Below are positions 28,976-42,442 of a stretch of DNA of 64,000 nucleotides, piece after piece (the stretch's first letter is position 1; every line of letters starts with the position of its first letter). The position numbers were made by a program, and so were the translations under genes. This stretch comes from Roseomonas sp. HF4 (GTDB taxonomy: Bacteria; Pseudomonadota; Alphaproteobacteria; Acetobacterales; Acetobacteraceae), in assembly GCF_005222755.1 (NCBI RefSeq), contig NZ_STGD01000009.1:157548-221547 (forward strand), read 5' to 3'. Below the pieces are notes generated by a model. The model worked only from the letters and a program-made list of their open reading frames with translations. It was not told the origin of the DNA and searched no databases.

Positions 28976-29034
28976 CACGCGCATCGCGGATGCGCGCCGG
29001 GGACGGCGAGACCCGAATCCCGACGGAACCGGCT

Positions 29035-30141
29035 CTAATCCTCCACGATCGCCGGCGCGCCCTCCGCCGGCGCGCGTGCCTTCTCCCACACCCGGGCGGC
29101 GATGCGGCGGTATTCCGCCGCCTCGGCCGTGTCGGGGCGGGAGGTCACGATGGGCGTGCCGGCATCGGACAACTCCCGGATCTCGAGCTTGAGCGGCAAT
29201 TCGCCCAGGAACTCGACGCCGAGCCGCGCGGCTTCCCGCTTCGCGCCGCCATGGCCGAACAGGTCGGTGCGGTGGCTGCAGTTTGGGCAGCAGAAATAGG
29301 ACATGTTCTCGATCAGGCCCAGGACCGGGACGTTCACCTTCTCGAACATCCGGACGCCGCGCCGGGCATCGAGCAGCGCGACATCCTGCGGCGTGGACAC
29401 GATCACGGCACCGGCCAGCGGAACGCGCTGGGACATGGTCAGCTGCGCATCGCCGGTGCCGGGTGGCATGTCCACGATCATGATGTCGAGCGCGCCCCAG
29501 TCGACCTGGCCCATCATCTGCTCGAGCGCGCCCATCACCATCGGGCCGCGCCAGATCATCGGCGTCTCCTCCTCGACCAGGAAGCCGATGGACATGGCCT
29601 TGAGGCCCCAGCGCGACAGCGGCGTGATGCGCTGGCCCGTGGCGCGCGGGCGTTCGCGCGTGCCGAGCATCTGCGGCAGCGACGGGCCGTAGATGTCGGC
29701 ATCCAGCAGCCCGACCTTCAGCCCCTGCGCGGCGAGCGCGACCGCCAGGTTCACCGCCGTGGTGGACTTGCCGACCCCGCCCTTGCCGGAGGCGACGGCG
29801 ACGATGGCGCCGACCTCGGGCAGCAGCATCGGCCCCTGGCCGGACGGCGCGCGCGCCGCCTGGCGGGGCGTCGCGGGCTGCGGAGCGGCGTCCCGGTGCG
29901 CGGTGAGCACGACGGTTGCGTTCAACACGCCCGGCACGGCGGCGGCGGCGGCCTGCGCCGCGGACCGGACCGGCTCCATCTGCGCCGCGCGGTCCCGCGG
30001 CACCTCAAGGCTGAACTGCACGAGGCCATCGCGCGCGGCCAGCCCCTGCACCATGCCGGCCGCGACCACGTCCTGCCCGGTCGCGGGGTCCTTCACCGCA
30101 CGGAGCGCGGCCAGCACCGCCTCCGCCAGAGTGTCTGCCAT
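29035..30141 (-). CDS. apbC: Mrp/NBP35-family iron-sulfur cluster carrier ATPase
   Basis: Mrp/ApbC binds and transfers Fe-S clusters. The 368-residue protein has an N-terminal MIP18-like domain (about 5-80) and a deviant Walker A SGKGGVGKST (118-127). Also visible are DADIYGPSLPQMLG, MIVDMPPGTGDAQLTM and the CCPNC cysteine motif that holds a bridging cluster. The ATG at 30141 begins at the conserved N-terminal domain; upstream in-frame residues are not family-like. Confidence 0.95.
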   Translation of the reverse strand: MADTLAEAVLAALRAVKDPATGQDVVAAGMVQGLAARDGLVQFSLEVPRDRAAQMEPVRSAAQAAAAAVPGVLNATVVLTAHRDAAPQPATPRQAARAPSGQGPMLLPEVGAIVAVASGKGGVGKSTTAVNLAVALAAQGLKVGLLDADIYGPSLPQMLGTRERPRATGQRITPLSRWGLKAMSIGFLVEEETPMIWRGPMVMGALEQMMGQVDWGALDIMIVDMPPGTGDAQLTMSQRVPLAGAVIVSTPQDVALLDARRGVRMFEKVNVPVLGLIENMSYFCCPNCSHRTDLFGHGGAKREAARLGVEFLGELPLKLEIRELSDAGTPIVTSRPDTAEAAEYRRIAARVWEKARAPAEGAPAIVED

Positions 30142-30323
30142 CGCTTGAAAAGCCCCCGTTCCTGGACAATATCGACGCTGCGGGTGAGGGTGCCTTCCAT
30201 CAGGCGGCTTCCCCGGCACCCGGCCGGCGTCCATATGGTCGGGCGCCGCCCCGCTTGCACCCCTCATGGCAGGCGTCGGGCGGATCGTCATCACTGGTTT
30301 TGCGCGTGGAGGCCCTGCGTCGG

Positions 30324-31547
30324 ATGCCCTGGAACAACAGCGGCGGAAATTCTCCCTGGGGGAACCCGCGGCCCGGCGGGCCGTGGGGCTCGCCGCCCCC
30401 GCCCGGCGGCGGTGGCAGTGGTGGCCCTGGGGGCCGTGGCCCCGACCTCGACGACATGATCCGCCAGGCGCAGGAGGCGGTCCGCCGCTACCTGCCGAAG
30501 GGCGGCGGCAAGGGCATCGCGCTGCTCGGCCTCATTGTCGTGGCGGTCTGGGCCGGCTCGGGCTTCTATCGCGTGCAGCCTGACGAGCAGGGCGTCGTGA
30601 TGCGCTTCGGCGCCTTCGACCGCACCGCGCCGCCGGGCCTGAACTACCATATCCCCTGGCCGGTCGAGAGCGTGACGACGCCGCGCGTCACGCGCATCAA
30701 CCGCGTCGACATCGGTTTCGTCGGCGCCGCCGACACGCCCGTGGTGACCGGGCGCGTGCAGCCGGCGCGGGACGTGCTCGCCGAAAGCCTGATGCTGACC
30801 GGCGACGAGAACATCATCGACATCGACGTCGCCGTGTTCTGGCGCATCCGCGACGCCGGCGAATTCCTGTTCAACACGCGCAACCCCGAGAGCACCGTGA
30901 AGTCCGCGGCCGAATCCGTGATGCGCGAGGTGATCGGCCGCACGCCGATCCAGCCCGCGCTGACCGAGGCGCGCGCCCAGATCGAGCAGGAGGTGCGCCG
31001 CGGCACGCAGTCGATCGTCGACCAGTACGGCGCCGGGATCGAGATCGTGCAGGTCCAGCTGCAGAAGGTCGACCCGCCCGCCCAGGTGATCGACGCCTTC
31101 CGCGACGTGCAGCGCGCCAATGCCGACCGCGAGCGCCTGCGCAACGAGGCCGAGAGCTTTCGCAACGACATAATCCCCCGCGCCCGCGGCGAGGCCGAGC
31201 GCCTGGTCCAGGAAGCGCAGGGCGTGCGCGAGAGCCAGATCGCCCGCGCCCGAGGCGAGGCTGCGCGCTTCACGAGTGTGCTCGCGGCCTACCAGGTGGC
31301 GCAGGACATCACGATCCGCCGCCTCTACCTCGAGACCATGGAGGAGATCCTGCGGCGCAACCCGATGATCCTCGTGGACGACCGCCTGCAGGGCATCGTG
31401 CCCTTCCTGCCGCTCGGCGAGGGTGCCGCCATCCCGCGGCCCGCGCCGCAGGGCACCGCGCCGTCCACCAGGCCAGCGCCGCTGCCCCCGGCCCTGCCAC
31501 AGGGCCCGGGCGTCGTGCAAAGCCGCAACCAGGGGATCACGCGATGA
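30324..31547 (+). CDS. hflK: FtsH protease modulator HflK
   Basis: HflK is an SPFH/band-7 inner-membrane protein that forms a large complex with HflC and regulates the FtsH protease. The 407-residue protein has a Gly/Pro/Asn-rich N-terminus (1-42), a transmembrane helix (about 70-88), then the SPFH core with GFYRVQPDEQGVVMRFGAFD and PGLNYHIPWPVE. An Arg/Glu-rich helix (about 260-320) and a Pro/Ala-rich tail follow. The ATG at 30324 begins PWNNSGGNSPWG, typical of HflK. It overlaps hflC by 4 bp. Confidence 0.95.
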   Translation: MPWNNSGGNSPWGNPRPGGPWGSPPPPGGGGSGGPGGRGPDLDDMIRQAQEAVRRYLPKGGGKGIALLGLIVVAVWAGSGFYRVQPDEQGVVMRFGAFDRTAPPGLNYHIPWPVESVTTPRVTRINRVDIGFVGAADTPVVTGRVQPARDVLAESLMLTGDENIIDIDVAVFWRIRDAGEFLFNTRNPESTVKSAAESVMREVIGRTPIQPALTEARAQIEQEVRRGTQSIVDQYGAGIEIVQVQLQKVDPPAQVIDAFRDVQRANADRERLRNEAESFRNDIIPRARGEAERLVQEAQGVRESQIARARGEAARFTSVLAAYQVAQDITIRRLYLETMEEILRRNPMILVDDRLQGIVPFLPLGEGAAIPRPAPQGTAPSTRPAPLPPALPQGPGVVQSRNQGITR

Positions 31548-32518
31548 ACCGCTCCGTCGCGCTGCTTGCAGCCCTCGCGGTCGTCGTCGTCACCACGGCG
31601 TCGACGCTGTTCACCGTGCACCAGACGCAGCAGGTGCTGATCACCCAGTTCGGCCAGCCGATCCGCGTCATCCGCGAGCCGGGGCTGCACTACAAGGTGC
31701 CCTTCATCCAGTCGGTCATCACCTTCGACCGGCGGCTGCTCGACTTCGACGCGCCCGGCGAGGAAATGATCCTCGGCGACCAGCGCCGACTGATCGTGGA
31801 CAGCTTCACGCGCTACCGCATCACCGATCCGCTGGTGTTCTACCAAACGGTCGGCGCGACCGAGGCCGGCATCCGCGCCCGCCTCAACTCGATTGTCTCC
31901 TCCTCGCTCCGCCGTGTGCTCGGCAACGAGCCGCTGCTCTCGGTCCTGTCGTCCGATCGCGTGCGGATCATGGGCGAGATCCAGCGCCAGGTGAACACCG
32001 AGGCGCGGCAGTTCGGCATCGAGGTCGAGGATGTGCGCATCCGCCGCGCCGACCTGCCGGAGGAGAACACGCAGGCGATCCTGTCCCGGATGCAGTCCGA
32101 GCGTGAGCGCGTGGCGCGTGAGGCCCGCGCCGAAGGTGCCGAAGTGGCGCAGCGCGTCCGCGCCGGCGCCGAGCGCGAACGCGCCGTCCTGCTGGCGGAG
32201 GCCGAGGCGCAGTCCGACGTCCTGCGCGGCCAGGGCGAGCAGGAGTCGATCGGCATCGTCGCCGCGGCCTTCAGCAAGGACGTGGAGTTCTTCCAGTTCT
32301 GGCGCTCGATGCAGGCCTATCGGGAAGCCTTCTCCGAAGGCAACACGCGGCTGGTCATGACCCCGGATTCCGACTTCTTCCGCTTCTTCCGGGAGAGCGC
32401 GGGCCGGGGCCTGCGGCCCGGCACGGTGCCCGCCCCGGTGGCGCCGGCTGCCTTGCCGACGCCCGTGCCGGCCCTGCCTGCGCCCGTCACCGCCCCGGCG
32501 CCCGTGACGCCGCAGTGA
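31544..32518 (+). CDS. hflC: protease modulator HflC
   Basis: HflC is the partner SPFH protein of HflK. The 324-residue sequence has an N-terminal anchor (about 5-22), TVHQTQQVLITQFGQPIRVI, EPGLHYKVPFIQSV and LEVEDVRIRRADLP-like text near residue 165. A long Ala/Glu/Arg helix and a Pro/Ala-rich C-terminus follow. It is coupled to hflK by ATGA and to the next gene by GTGA. The hflK-hflC-DUF2065-degP order is common in alphaproteobacteria and groups membrane protein quality-control functions. Confidence 0.95.
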   Translation: MNRSVALLAALAVVVVTTASTLFTVHQTQQVLITQFGQPIRVIREPGLHYKVPFIQSVITFDRRLLDFDAPGEEMILGDQRRLIVDSFTRYRITDPLVFYQTVGATEAGIRARLNSIVSSSLRRVLGNEPLLSVLSSDRVRIMGEIQRQVNTEARQFGIEVEDVRIRRADLPEENTQAILSRMQSERERVAREARAEGAEVAQRVRAGAERERAVLLAEAEAQSDVLRGQGEQESIGIVAAAFSKDVEFFQFWRSMQAYREAFSEGNTRLVMTPDSDFFRFFRESAGRGLRPGTVPAPVAPAALPTPVPALPAPVTAPAPVTPQ

Positions 32519-32709
32519 CGTCGGGCGCGCTGCTCCAGGGCGTGGCCGTCGTGCTCGCCCTGGAGGGGTTGGCCTATGCGGTCGCGCCCGGCGCCATGCG
32601 CCGCGCGCTCGCGGCGGTGGCGGCGGCGCCGGACGGCACGCTCCGCCGGGCCGGGTTGGTCGCCGCCACGCTCGGCGTCGCCATCGCCTGGGCCCTGCAG
32701 CGGGGCTGA
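32515..32709 (+). CDS. DUF2065 domain-containing small membrane protein
   Basis: This 64-residue protein has two hydrophobic helices with the EGLAYAVAPGAMRRAL turn of DUF2065, a family usually encoded beside hflC. The GTG start overlaps the hflC stop. Function is unknown; the location suggests membrane quality control. Confidence 0.85.
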   Translation: MTSGALLQGVAVVLALEGLAYAVAPGAMRRALAAVAAAPDGTLRRAGLVAATLGVAIAWALQRG

Positions 32710-32826
32710 CGCAGCCGGACTGTCCCGCCCAGCACGATTCGATGCAATATGGCGCCTTCCGCCCGCGGGCAGGGTCGCCACATGTTCCTACGCCGACCGA
32801 ACCCGGAACCCACCCGAGAGGTGCCC

Positions 32827-34329
<1,503 letters not shown>

Positions 34330-34335
34330 CGAGGC

Positions 34336-34450
34336 AGAGGTCGGGGGAGGGGAACCTCCCCCGATCCCCCTCCCTTCTCTGTCACTTGGCGCCCGGTGAC
34401 AAAGAAGGCTGGGGGGCTCGGGGGGAAGTTCCCTTCCCCCCGACCTTCTT
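34336..34450. terminator. nested G-rich palindromes after degP (family 1, head-to-head)
   Basis: The first hairpin is CGGGGGAGG (34342-34350), loop GGAA, CCTCCCCCG (34355-34363). The second is CGGGGGGAA (34419-34427) with TTCCCCCCG (34434-34442), itself inside AAGAAGG (34402-34408)/CCTTCTT (34444-34450). A GTCAC/GTGAC hinge at 34381-34400 joins them. The element follows the degP stop by a few bases and ends 6 bp before the next start codon. Confidence 0.65.
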
Positions 34451-34456
34451 CGTGGC

Positions 34457-36091
34457 GTGACACAACGGATCCCGTCGATCGTCGGTGCCGCCGCGGCTGC
34501 GGCGCTCGGCCTTTTCGTCGTCTGGAGCGCCTTCGGCGGCTTCATCCTGCCGCCATCCGATACCGGCTGGATGCTCTCTGGCCGCATCGGCCCCGACCCC
34601 GTGCAGTACTGGCTCGGCTGGGCGGCCTTCGCGCGGGATGACTGGCGCTGGCCGCCCGGCGCCAATCCGGGCTGGGGGATGGAGCTCGCCTCCTCGGTCT
34701 TCTACTCGGACTCCATTCCGCTGCTGGCCTTCCTGTTCAAGGCGCTGCGGCCGCTGCTGGAGGTCGCGCAGTACTGGGGCCTCTGGATCTATGCCTGCGG
34801 CGCGCTGCAGGCGGTGCTCGCCTGGGCGCTGATGGGGCGCGTGACGCAGGCGCCGATGGCGCGTCTGGCCGCCGCGGGACTGTTCGTGATGCAGCCGCTG
34901 CTGCTGGCCAGGCTTGGCGGGCATTTCGCGCTGGGCGGGCAGTTCCTGCTGCTGGCGGGGCTCTGGCTCTGCGTCGTGCCGGGGCAGGGGCCGCGCCGTG
35001 CGGCGGCCTGGGCGGCGCTGCTGGCGGCATCCGCGCTGGTGCAGGCCTACCTCCTGCCGATGGTGGGCGCGCTCTGGGCCGCCGACTGGCTGGCGCGCGC
35101 GGCGGACCGGGACCGGCGCGGCGGCGCGCTGATCGGCGCCGAGGCGATCGGCGTGCCGGCTGCGGGCATCGCGGGGCTCTGGGCCGGCGGCTTCTTCCTG
35201 CTGGGCGGCGGCTTCGGCGGCACCTGGGGCGGCTACGGGAAGATGCAGCTTGATCTGCTGGCGCCCTTCGACCGCGGCTACTGGGGCGCGATCCTGCCCG
35301 ACATCGCGACGGCCGATCACCTCGAGGCCGGCAATTCCTATCCCGGTCTCGGCGGCCTGGCGGTGCTCGCGGCGGGCGCGCTCGCCTGGGCGACCGGCCC
35401 GCGCGGCGTGCTGCGGCGGCATTGGGCGCTGGTGCTGGTGCTCGCGGGACTGCTGCTGCTGGCGGTGACGCATCGCGTCGCGATCGGCGGGCGGGAATTC
35501 GAGGTGATCCCGCTGCCGGCTTTCATCGTGGCGCAGGCGGATGCGCTGCGCGCGTCGGAGCGCTTCTTCTGGCCGGTGCTCTACGCCGCGCTGTTCGGCG
35601 CGGCGGCGGCGCTGGTGGCGCGGCTCGGCGCGCGGCGCGCGGGGGCGGCGCTGTTCGCCGCGCTGATGCTGCAGGCGATCGATCTCCGCCCCGGCTTCGC
35701 GCGGCTGCATCACTATTTCGCGCCGCAGCCGGCGACCGTGTCGCTGCGTCTCGCCGACCCCTTCTGGGCCGAGGCGGCGGGCCGCTACGCCTACGTGCGG
35801 GTGGTGCCGACCGGCATGCAGGCGCCGAACTGGGAAGAAGTGGCGGTCTATGCCGCGACGCGCGGGCTCGAGACCGATGCGGTCTATCTCGCGCGGCTCG
35901 ACCCGCGCGCGGTGGAGGCGGTGAACGTGCGCGTCGCCGCGGTGCTGGAGCGGGGCGCGCACGAGCCGCGGACCTTCTACGTGCTGGGCGACGCGGCGGC
36001 GCTGGCCCGCGCGCGGGCAGGCATGGACCCCGCGCGTGACCTGCTGCAGCGTTTCGACGGGCGTTGGGTGCTGGCGCCGGGCTGGCGCTAG
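34457..36091 (+). CDS. multi-pass membrane protein, DUF6311-like
   Basis: The 544-residue protein has about ten hydrophobic helices spread over residues 8-410 and a soluble C-terminal part (about 430-544). The first periplasmic loop contains ILPPSDTGWMLSGRIGPDPVQ and GWGMELASSVFYSDSIPLLA. These resemble the DUF6311 and glycosyltransferase-C-like families, which are thought to use lipid-linked sugars. No catalytic residue can be assigned with confidence. The GTG start at 34457 is the one nearest the first helix. Confidence 0.7.
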   Translation: MTQRIPSIVGAAAAAALGLFVVWSAFGGFILPPSDTGWMLSGRIGPDPVQYWLGWAAFARDDWRWPPGANPGWGMELASSVFYSDSIPLLAFLFKALRPLLEVAQYWGLWIYACGALQAVLAWALMGRVTQAPMARLAAAGLFVMQPLLLARLGGHFALGGQFLLLAGLWLCVVPGQGPRRAAAWAALLAASALVQAYLLPMVGALWAADWLARAADRDRRGGALIGAEAIGVPAAGIAGLWAGGFFLLGGGFGGTWGGYGKMQLDLLAPFDRGYWGAILPDIATADHLEAGNSYPGLGGLAVLAAGALAWATGPRGVLRRHWALVLVLAGLLLLAVTHRVAIGGREFEVIPLPAFIVAQADALRASERFFWPVLYAALFGAAAALVARLGARRAGAALFAALMLQAIDLRPGFARLHHYFAPQPATVSLRLADPFWAEAAGRYAYVRVVPTGMQAPNWEEVAVYAATRGLETDAVYLARLDPRAVEAVNVRVAAVLERGAHEPRTFYVLGDAAALARARAGMDPARDLLQRFDGRWVLAPGWR

Positions 36092-36111
36092 GGGCCGCTG
36101 CGCGAAGCCCC

Positions 36112-36171
36112 CGCGGGTCCAGGGGACCGTCGTCCCCTGGTGGGGGAGTTCGAGGGGGCAAGGCCCCCTCG
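36112..36171 (-). repeat. 60-bp palindromic repeat, family 2, copy 2 (inverted)
   Basis: The reverse complement of this segment differs from copy 1 (26387-26446) at 6 of 60 positions; both twin hairpins are preserved. Here the element sits between convergent genes (DUF6311-like and serB), where it could terminate transcription from both sides. Confidence 0.75.
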
Positions 36172-36176
36172 ATGCG

Positions 36177-37070
36177 TCAGCCGTCGCTGATCTCGGCCGC
36201 GCGGTAGCCCTGCGCGAACAGCAGCGCCCGCAGGTCGCCATGATCGACACGCGCGCGCGCCGCCGCCGCCACCACCGGTTTGGCGCGGAACGCGACGCCG
36301 AGCCCCGCGGCCTGGATCATGTCGAGGTCGTTCGCCCCATCCCCCACCGCCAGCGTGGCGTCGAGGCCGATGCCTTCCGCCGCCGCGATCCGCTTCAGGT
36401 TCGCCAGTTTGGCGTTGCGTCCGAGGATGGGTTCGGCAACACGGCCGGTGAGGCGGCCGTCGGCCTCGATCAGCGTGTTGGAGTGGTGCTCGTGGAACCC
36501 GACCAGGTCGGCGACGCGGCCGGTGAAGAAGGTGAAGCCGCCGGAGACGAGCGCGCAGCGGGCGCCGTTCGCGCGCATGGTCGCGACCAATTCGCGCGCG
36601 CCGGGCATCAGCGCCGTCTCCTCCCAGGTGCGCTGCAGCGCCTCGGAGGACAGGCCGGCCAGCATGCCGACGCGCTCGCGCAGCGCGCCCTCGAAGTCGA
36701 GCTCGCCGTTCATCGCCCGCTTCGTGATGGCGGCGATGCGGTCCTTGATGCCGGCCTGGCCGGCGAGTTCATCCAGCGTCTCGGTCGTGACGATGGTGCT
36801 GTCCATGTCGGCGATCAGCAGGCGCTTGCGGCGGCCCTGCGCGGCGAGCGCGACGATGTCGACCGCCTGGCCGGTCAGCGCCGCGCGCGCCGCCGCATCC
36901 GCCTGCTCGGGCGCCAGGCCCTCGAAGGGCAGGTCGGCCGCTTCCTCCGGGGAGAGCCAGTCCGGCGTGCCGGCAGCGGCGCCGAGGGCGGCCAGCGCAT
37001 CGCGCGCCGTGTGGAGCATGGCGGCGGAGAGCCCGCCGCGCGGTGCCACCAGGGTGAGGACGTGTTCCAT
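36177..37070 (-). CDS. serB: phosphoserine phosphatase SerB
   Basis: SerB carries out the last step of L-serine synthesis. The 297-residue HAD-family protein has the nucleophile motif DMDSTIV (D88 and D90) and the TETLDELAG stretch. The GARELVATMRANGARCALVSGGFTFF block holds motif II and VGDGANDLDMIQAAGLGVAFRAKP holds motifs III/IV. An N-terminal ACT-like half (about 1-80) is usual. Divergent miaA begins 23 bp away. Confidence 0.96.
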   Translation of the reverse strand: MEHVLTLVAPRGGLSAAMLHTARDALAALGAAAGTPDWLSPEEAADLPFEGLAPEQADAAARAALTGQAVDIVALAAQGRRKRLLIADMDSTIVTTETLDELAGQAGIKDRIAAITKRAMNGELDFEGALRERVGMLAGLSSEALQRTWEETALMPGARELVATMRANGARCALVSGGFTFFTGRVADLVGFHEHHSNTLIEADGRLTGRVAEPILGRNAKLANLKRIAAAEGIGLDATLAVGDGANDLDMIQAAGLGVAFRAKPVVAAAARARVDHGDLRALLFAQGYRAAEISDG

Positions 37071-37093
37071 CTGCAGCGCGGTATGCCCGCGCC

Positions 37094-38059
37094 ATGACCG
37101 GGGATCAACCGGCCGCGCTGATCGTCGCGGGCCCGACCGCGAGCGGGAAGTCGGCGCTGGCGCTGGCGCTGGCCGAGCGTTTCGCGGGCACCGTGATCAA
37201 TGCCGACAGCATGCAGGTGTATCGCGAGCTCCGCGTGCTCACTGCCCGCCCGACGGCGGAGGAGGAGGCGCGCGTGCCGCACCGCCTCTATGGCGTGCGC
37301 CCGGCGGCCGAGGCGGCGAGCGTCGCGTGGTGGCGCGACGCGGCGCTGGCCGCGATGGCCGATGCCCGCGCGGCGGGACGGCTGCCGATCCTCTGCGGCG
37401 GGACGGGGATGTATCTCGCGGCGCTGACCGAGGGGCTGTCCGACATCCCGCCCGTGCCGGCGGCGGCGCGGGAGGAGGCGCGGCGGATGCTGGCCGAGGA
37501 CGGGCCGGCGGCGCTGCATGCCCGGCTCGCGGCGGCGGACCCGGAGACGGCGGCGCGGCTGCGCCCGGGCGACAGCCAGCGCGTGGCGCGCGCCTACGAG
37601 GTCTGGCGCGGCACCGGGCGGGGGCTGGCGGCCTGGCAGGCGGGCGGGGGCGGCCGGCCGGCGCCCTGGCGGTTCTCTGCCGTGCTGCTCGACCCGCCGC
37701 GCGATGCGCTGCGGGCCGCGATCGCCGCGCGGTGGGACGCCATGCTCGGGGCCGGCGCGCTCGAGGAGGTCCGGGCGCTGGCGGCACTCGGGCTCGACCC
37801 CGCCTTGCCGGCGATGCGCGCGCATGGCGTGCCGGAACTGGTGGCGGTGCTGGCGGGGCGGATGGCGCTGGCCGAGGCGTCGCGGCGGGCGATCCTGCAT
37901 ACCGGGCAGTACACGAAGCGCCAGGCGACCTGGTTCCGCCATCACGCGCTGGCGAATCCGTCCCGGACGCATACGATCCATGCGCGTATCGCGGGTCTGG
38001 CGCAATTATCGGCAAGTTTTCTTGCGGAATGCTTCGCTTTTGTTGATCGCCTGCGTTGA
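37094..38059 (+). CDS. miaA: tRNA dimethylallyltransferase MiaA
   Basis: MiaA adds an isopentenyl group to A37 of tRNAs reading UNN codons. The 321-residue protein has the P-loop GPTASGKS (13-20), INADSMQVYRELRVLTARPT (about 36-55), the PHRLYGV block, FSAVLLDPPRDAL, and a C-terminal HTGQYTKRQATWFRHH motif. The reading frame ends 86 bp before the ilvB ATG. A second, overlapping frame at its 3' end is a candidate ilv leader peptide. Confidence 0.96.
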   Translation: MTGDQPAALIVAGPTASGKSALALALAERFAGTVINADSMQVYRELRVLTARPTAEEEARVPHRLYGVRPAAEAASVAWWRDAALAAMADARAAGRLPILCGGTGMYLAALTEGLSDIPPVPAAAREEARRMLAEDGPAALHARLAAADPETAARLRPGDSQRVARAYEVWRGTGRGLAAWQAGGGGRPAPWRFSAVLLDPPRDALRAAIAARWDAMLGAGALEEVRALAALGLDPALPAMRAHGVPELVAVLAGRMALAEASRRAILHTGQYTKRQATWFRHHALANPSRTHTIHARIAGLAQLSASFLAECFAFVDRLR

Positions 38060-38081
38060 CGCGGCGCAGCAAGGGGGCTAA
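37980..38081 (+). CDS. possible ilv leader peptide (attenuation candidate)
   Basis: A 33-codon frame starting at the ATG at 37980 overlaps the end of miaA in another frame and stops at TAA 38079-38081, 64 bp before ilvB. It contains SLLLIACV encoded with CTT TTG TTG ATC, codons that are rare in this G+C-rich window. A GC-rich 8-bp hairpin follows at 38093-38115. No Shine-Dalgarno or U-tract stands out. Function is speculative. Confidence 0.25.
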   Translation: MRVSRVWRNYRQVFLRNASLLLIACVDAAQQGG

Positions 38082-38092
38082 GGAGCGCGCCT

Positions 38093-38115
38093 CGCCCGCG
38101 GCATCCTCGCGGGCG
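38093..38115 (+). promoter_or_regulatory. GC-rich hairpin upstream of ilvB
   Basis: CGCCCGCG (38093-38100), loop GCATCCT, CGCGGGCG (38108-38115) form a perfect 8-bp stem about 30 bp before the ilvB ATG. It lacks a following T-run, so it is not a classical terminator. It may be part of a leader structure. Confidence 0.35.
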
Positions 38116-38145
38116 GTGCCCGTTCTCGAGAGGAAGCCCGACGCG

Positions 38146-39942
<1,797 letters not shown>

Positions 39943-39952
39943 GGCGCGCGAG

Positions 39953-41528
<1,576 letters not shown>

Positions 41529-41555
41529 CCCTGCCGGGCAGGCAGCCATGTTAGG

Positions 41556-41587
41556 CGCCGGAGGGGGAACCCTCCGGCGCTTTTTTC
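41556..41587 (+). terminator. intrinsic terminator of the ilvBHC operon
   Basis: GCGCCGGAGGG (41556-41566), loop GGAA, CCCTCCGGCGC (41571-41581) and then six T (41582-41587) make a textbook Rho-independent terminator 28 bp after the ilvC stop. The downstream gene converges from the other strand. Confidence 0.95.
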
Positions 41588-41599
41588 TGTGCCCCGCTG

Positions 41600-42406
41600 T
41601 CAGGCGTTGCGGGCCTTGATGGCCCAGGCGCGCGCCATCAGGGGGATCGAGCCATCCGCGGCGCGTGGCAGGTCCTGTTCCAGCCGCGCCCGCAGGGCTT
41701 CGCGCCGCGCCGGCTCGAGGCTCGCGCAATAGCCAGGCGCCGGTCCGGCCCCAAGCGTGAAGGGCCGCCAGTAGTCGTCGAAGTCGCGGAACGCCGTCGG
41801 TACCTCGATGGCCCGTGCTTCCACGTCCTGCAGGCCGGCCGACCAGGCCAGCGCGGCGAGATCCTCCTGCGTGCAGAAGGGGAAGCGGCGGTCCTCAGTC
41901 AACTCCCCCGCCGCCGGGTCGAGCGCCGCGGCCGCCGTCCAGAAGGCGCGCATGAAGCCCATGCCGCCGCCTGGATAGTCCCAGACGTAGAATCCGAGCA
42001 GGCCGCCGGGGCGCAGCACGCGCCGGATCTCGGCCAAGGCCTTGCCGCGATCCGGCACGAAGTTCAACACGAGCGCCGAGGCAACGACATCGCGGCTCGC
42101 GTCGTGCAGCCGCAGGGATTGCGCGTCGCCGACCTCGAAGCTCGCGCGCGCATCTGGCACGTTGCGCCGCGCCGTCGCGACGAAACCCTCGGACGGATCG
42201 ATGCCGATCAGGCTGCGCGGTGCGCAGCGCGCGAGGATCGCGCCCGACAGCGCGCCGGTGCCGCATCCGACCTCTAGCCAATCCGCTTCCGCCGGCGCCG
42301 CGAGCCAGCCGAGGAAGGGCTCCGCGACCACCCGGCTCCATCGCCCCATGTAGGCGTCGTAGCTTTCGCCGGCCTGCCAGGCATCGTGTCGCGAGGATGC
42401 GCTCAT
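41600..42406 (-). CDS. class I SAM-dependent methyltransferase (UbiE/Methyltransf_11-like)
   Basis: The 268-residue protein has the SAM-binding motif I WLEVGCGTGALSGAIL (about 43-58), motif II IGIDPSEGF, and a VASALVLNFVPDRGKALAEIRRVLRPGGLLGFYVWDY-type block in two visible parts (about 110-146). The substrate is unknown. It lies 36 bp downstream of the TetR regulator on the same strand, and the two form a probable transcription unit. Confidence 0.88.
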   Translation of the reverse strand: MSASSRHDAWQAGESYDAYMGRWSRVVAEPFLGWLAAPAEADWLEVGCGTGALSGAILARCAPRSLIGIDPSEGFVATARRNVPDARASFEVGDAQSLRLHDASRDVVASALVLNFVPDRGKALAEIRRVLRPGGLLGFYVWDYPGGGMGFMRAFWTAAAALDPAAGELTEDRRFPFCTQEDLAALAWSAGLQDVEARAIEVPTAFRDFDDYWRPFTLGAGPAPGYCASLEPARREALRARLEQDLPRAADGSIPLMARAWAIKARNA

Positions 42407-42442
42407 CGTTGTCCTCCTTGAGCCACGCGCGGCGCCCTTCCT

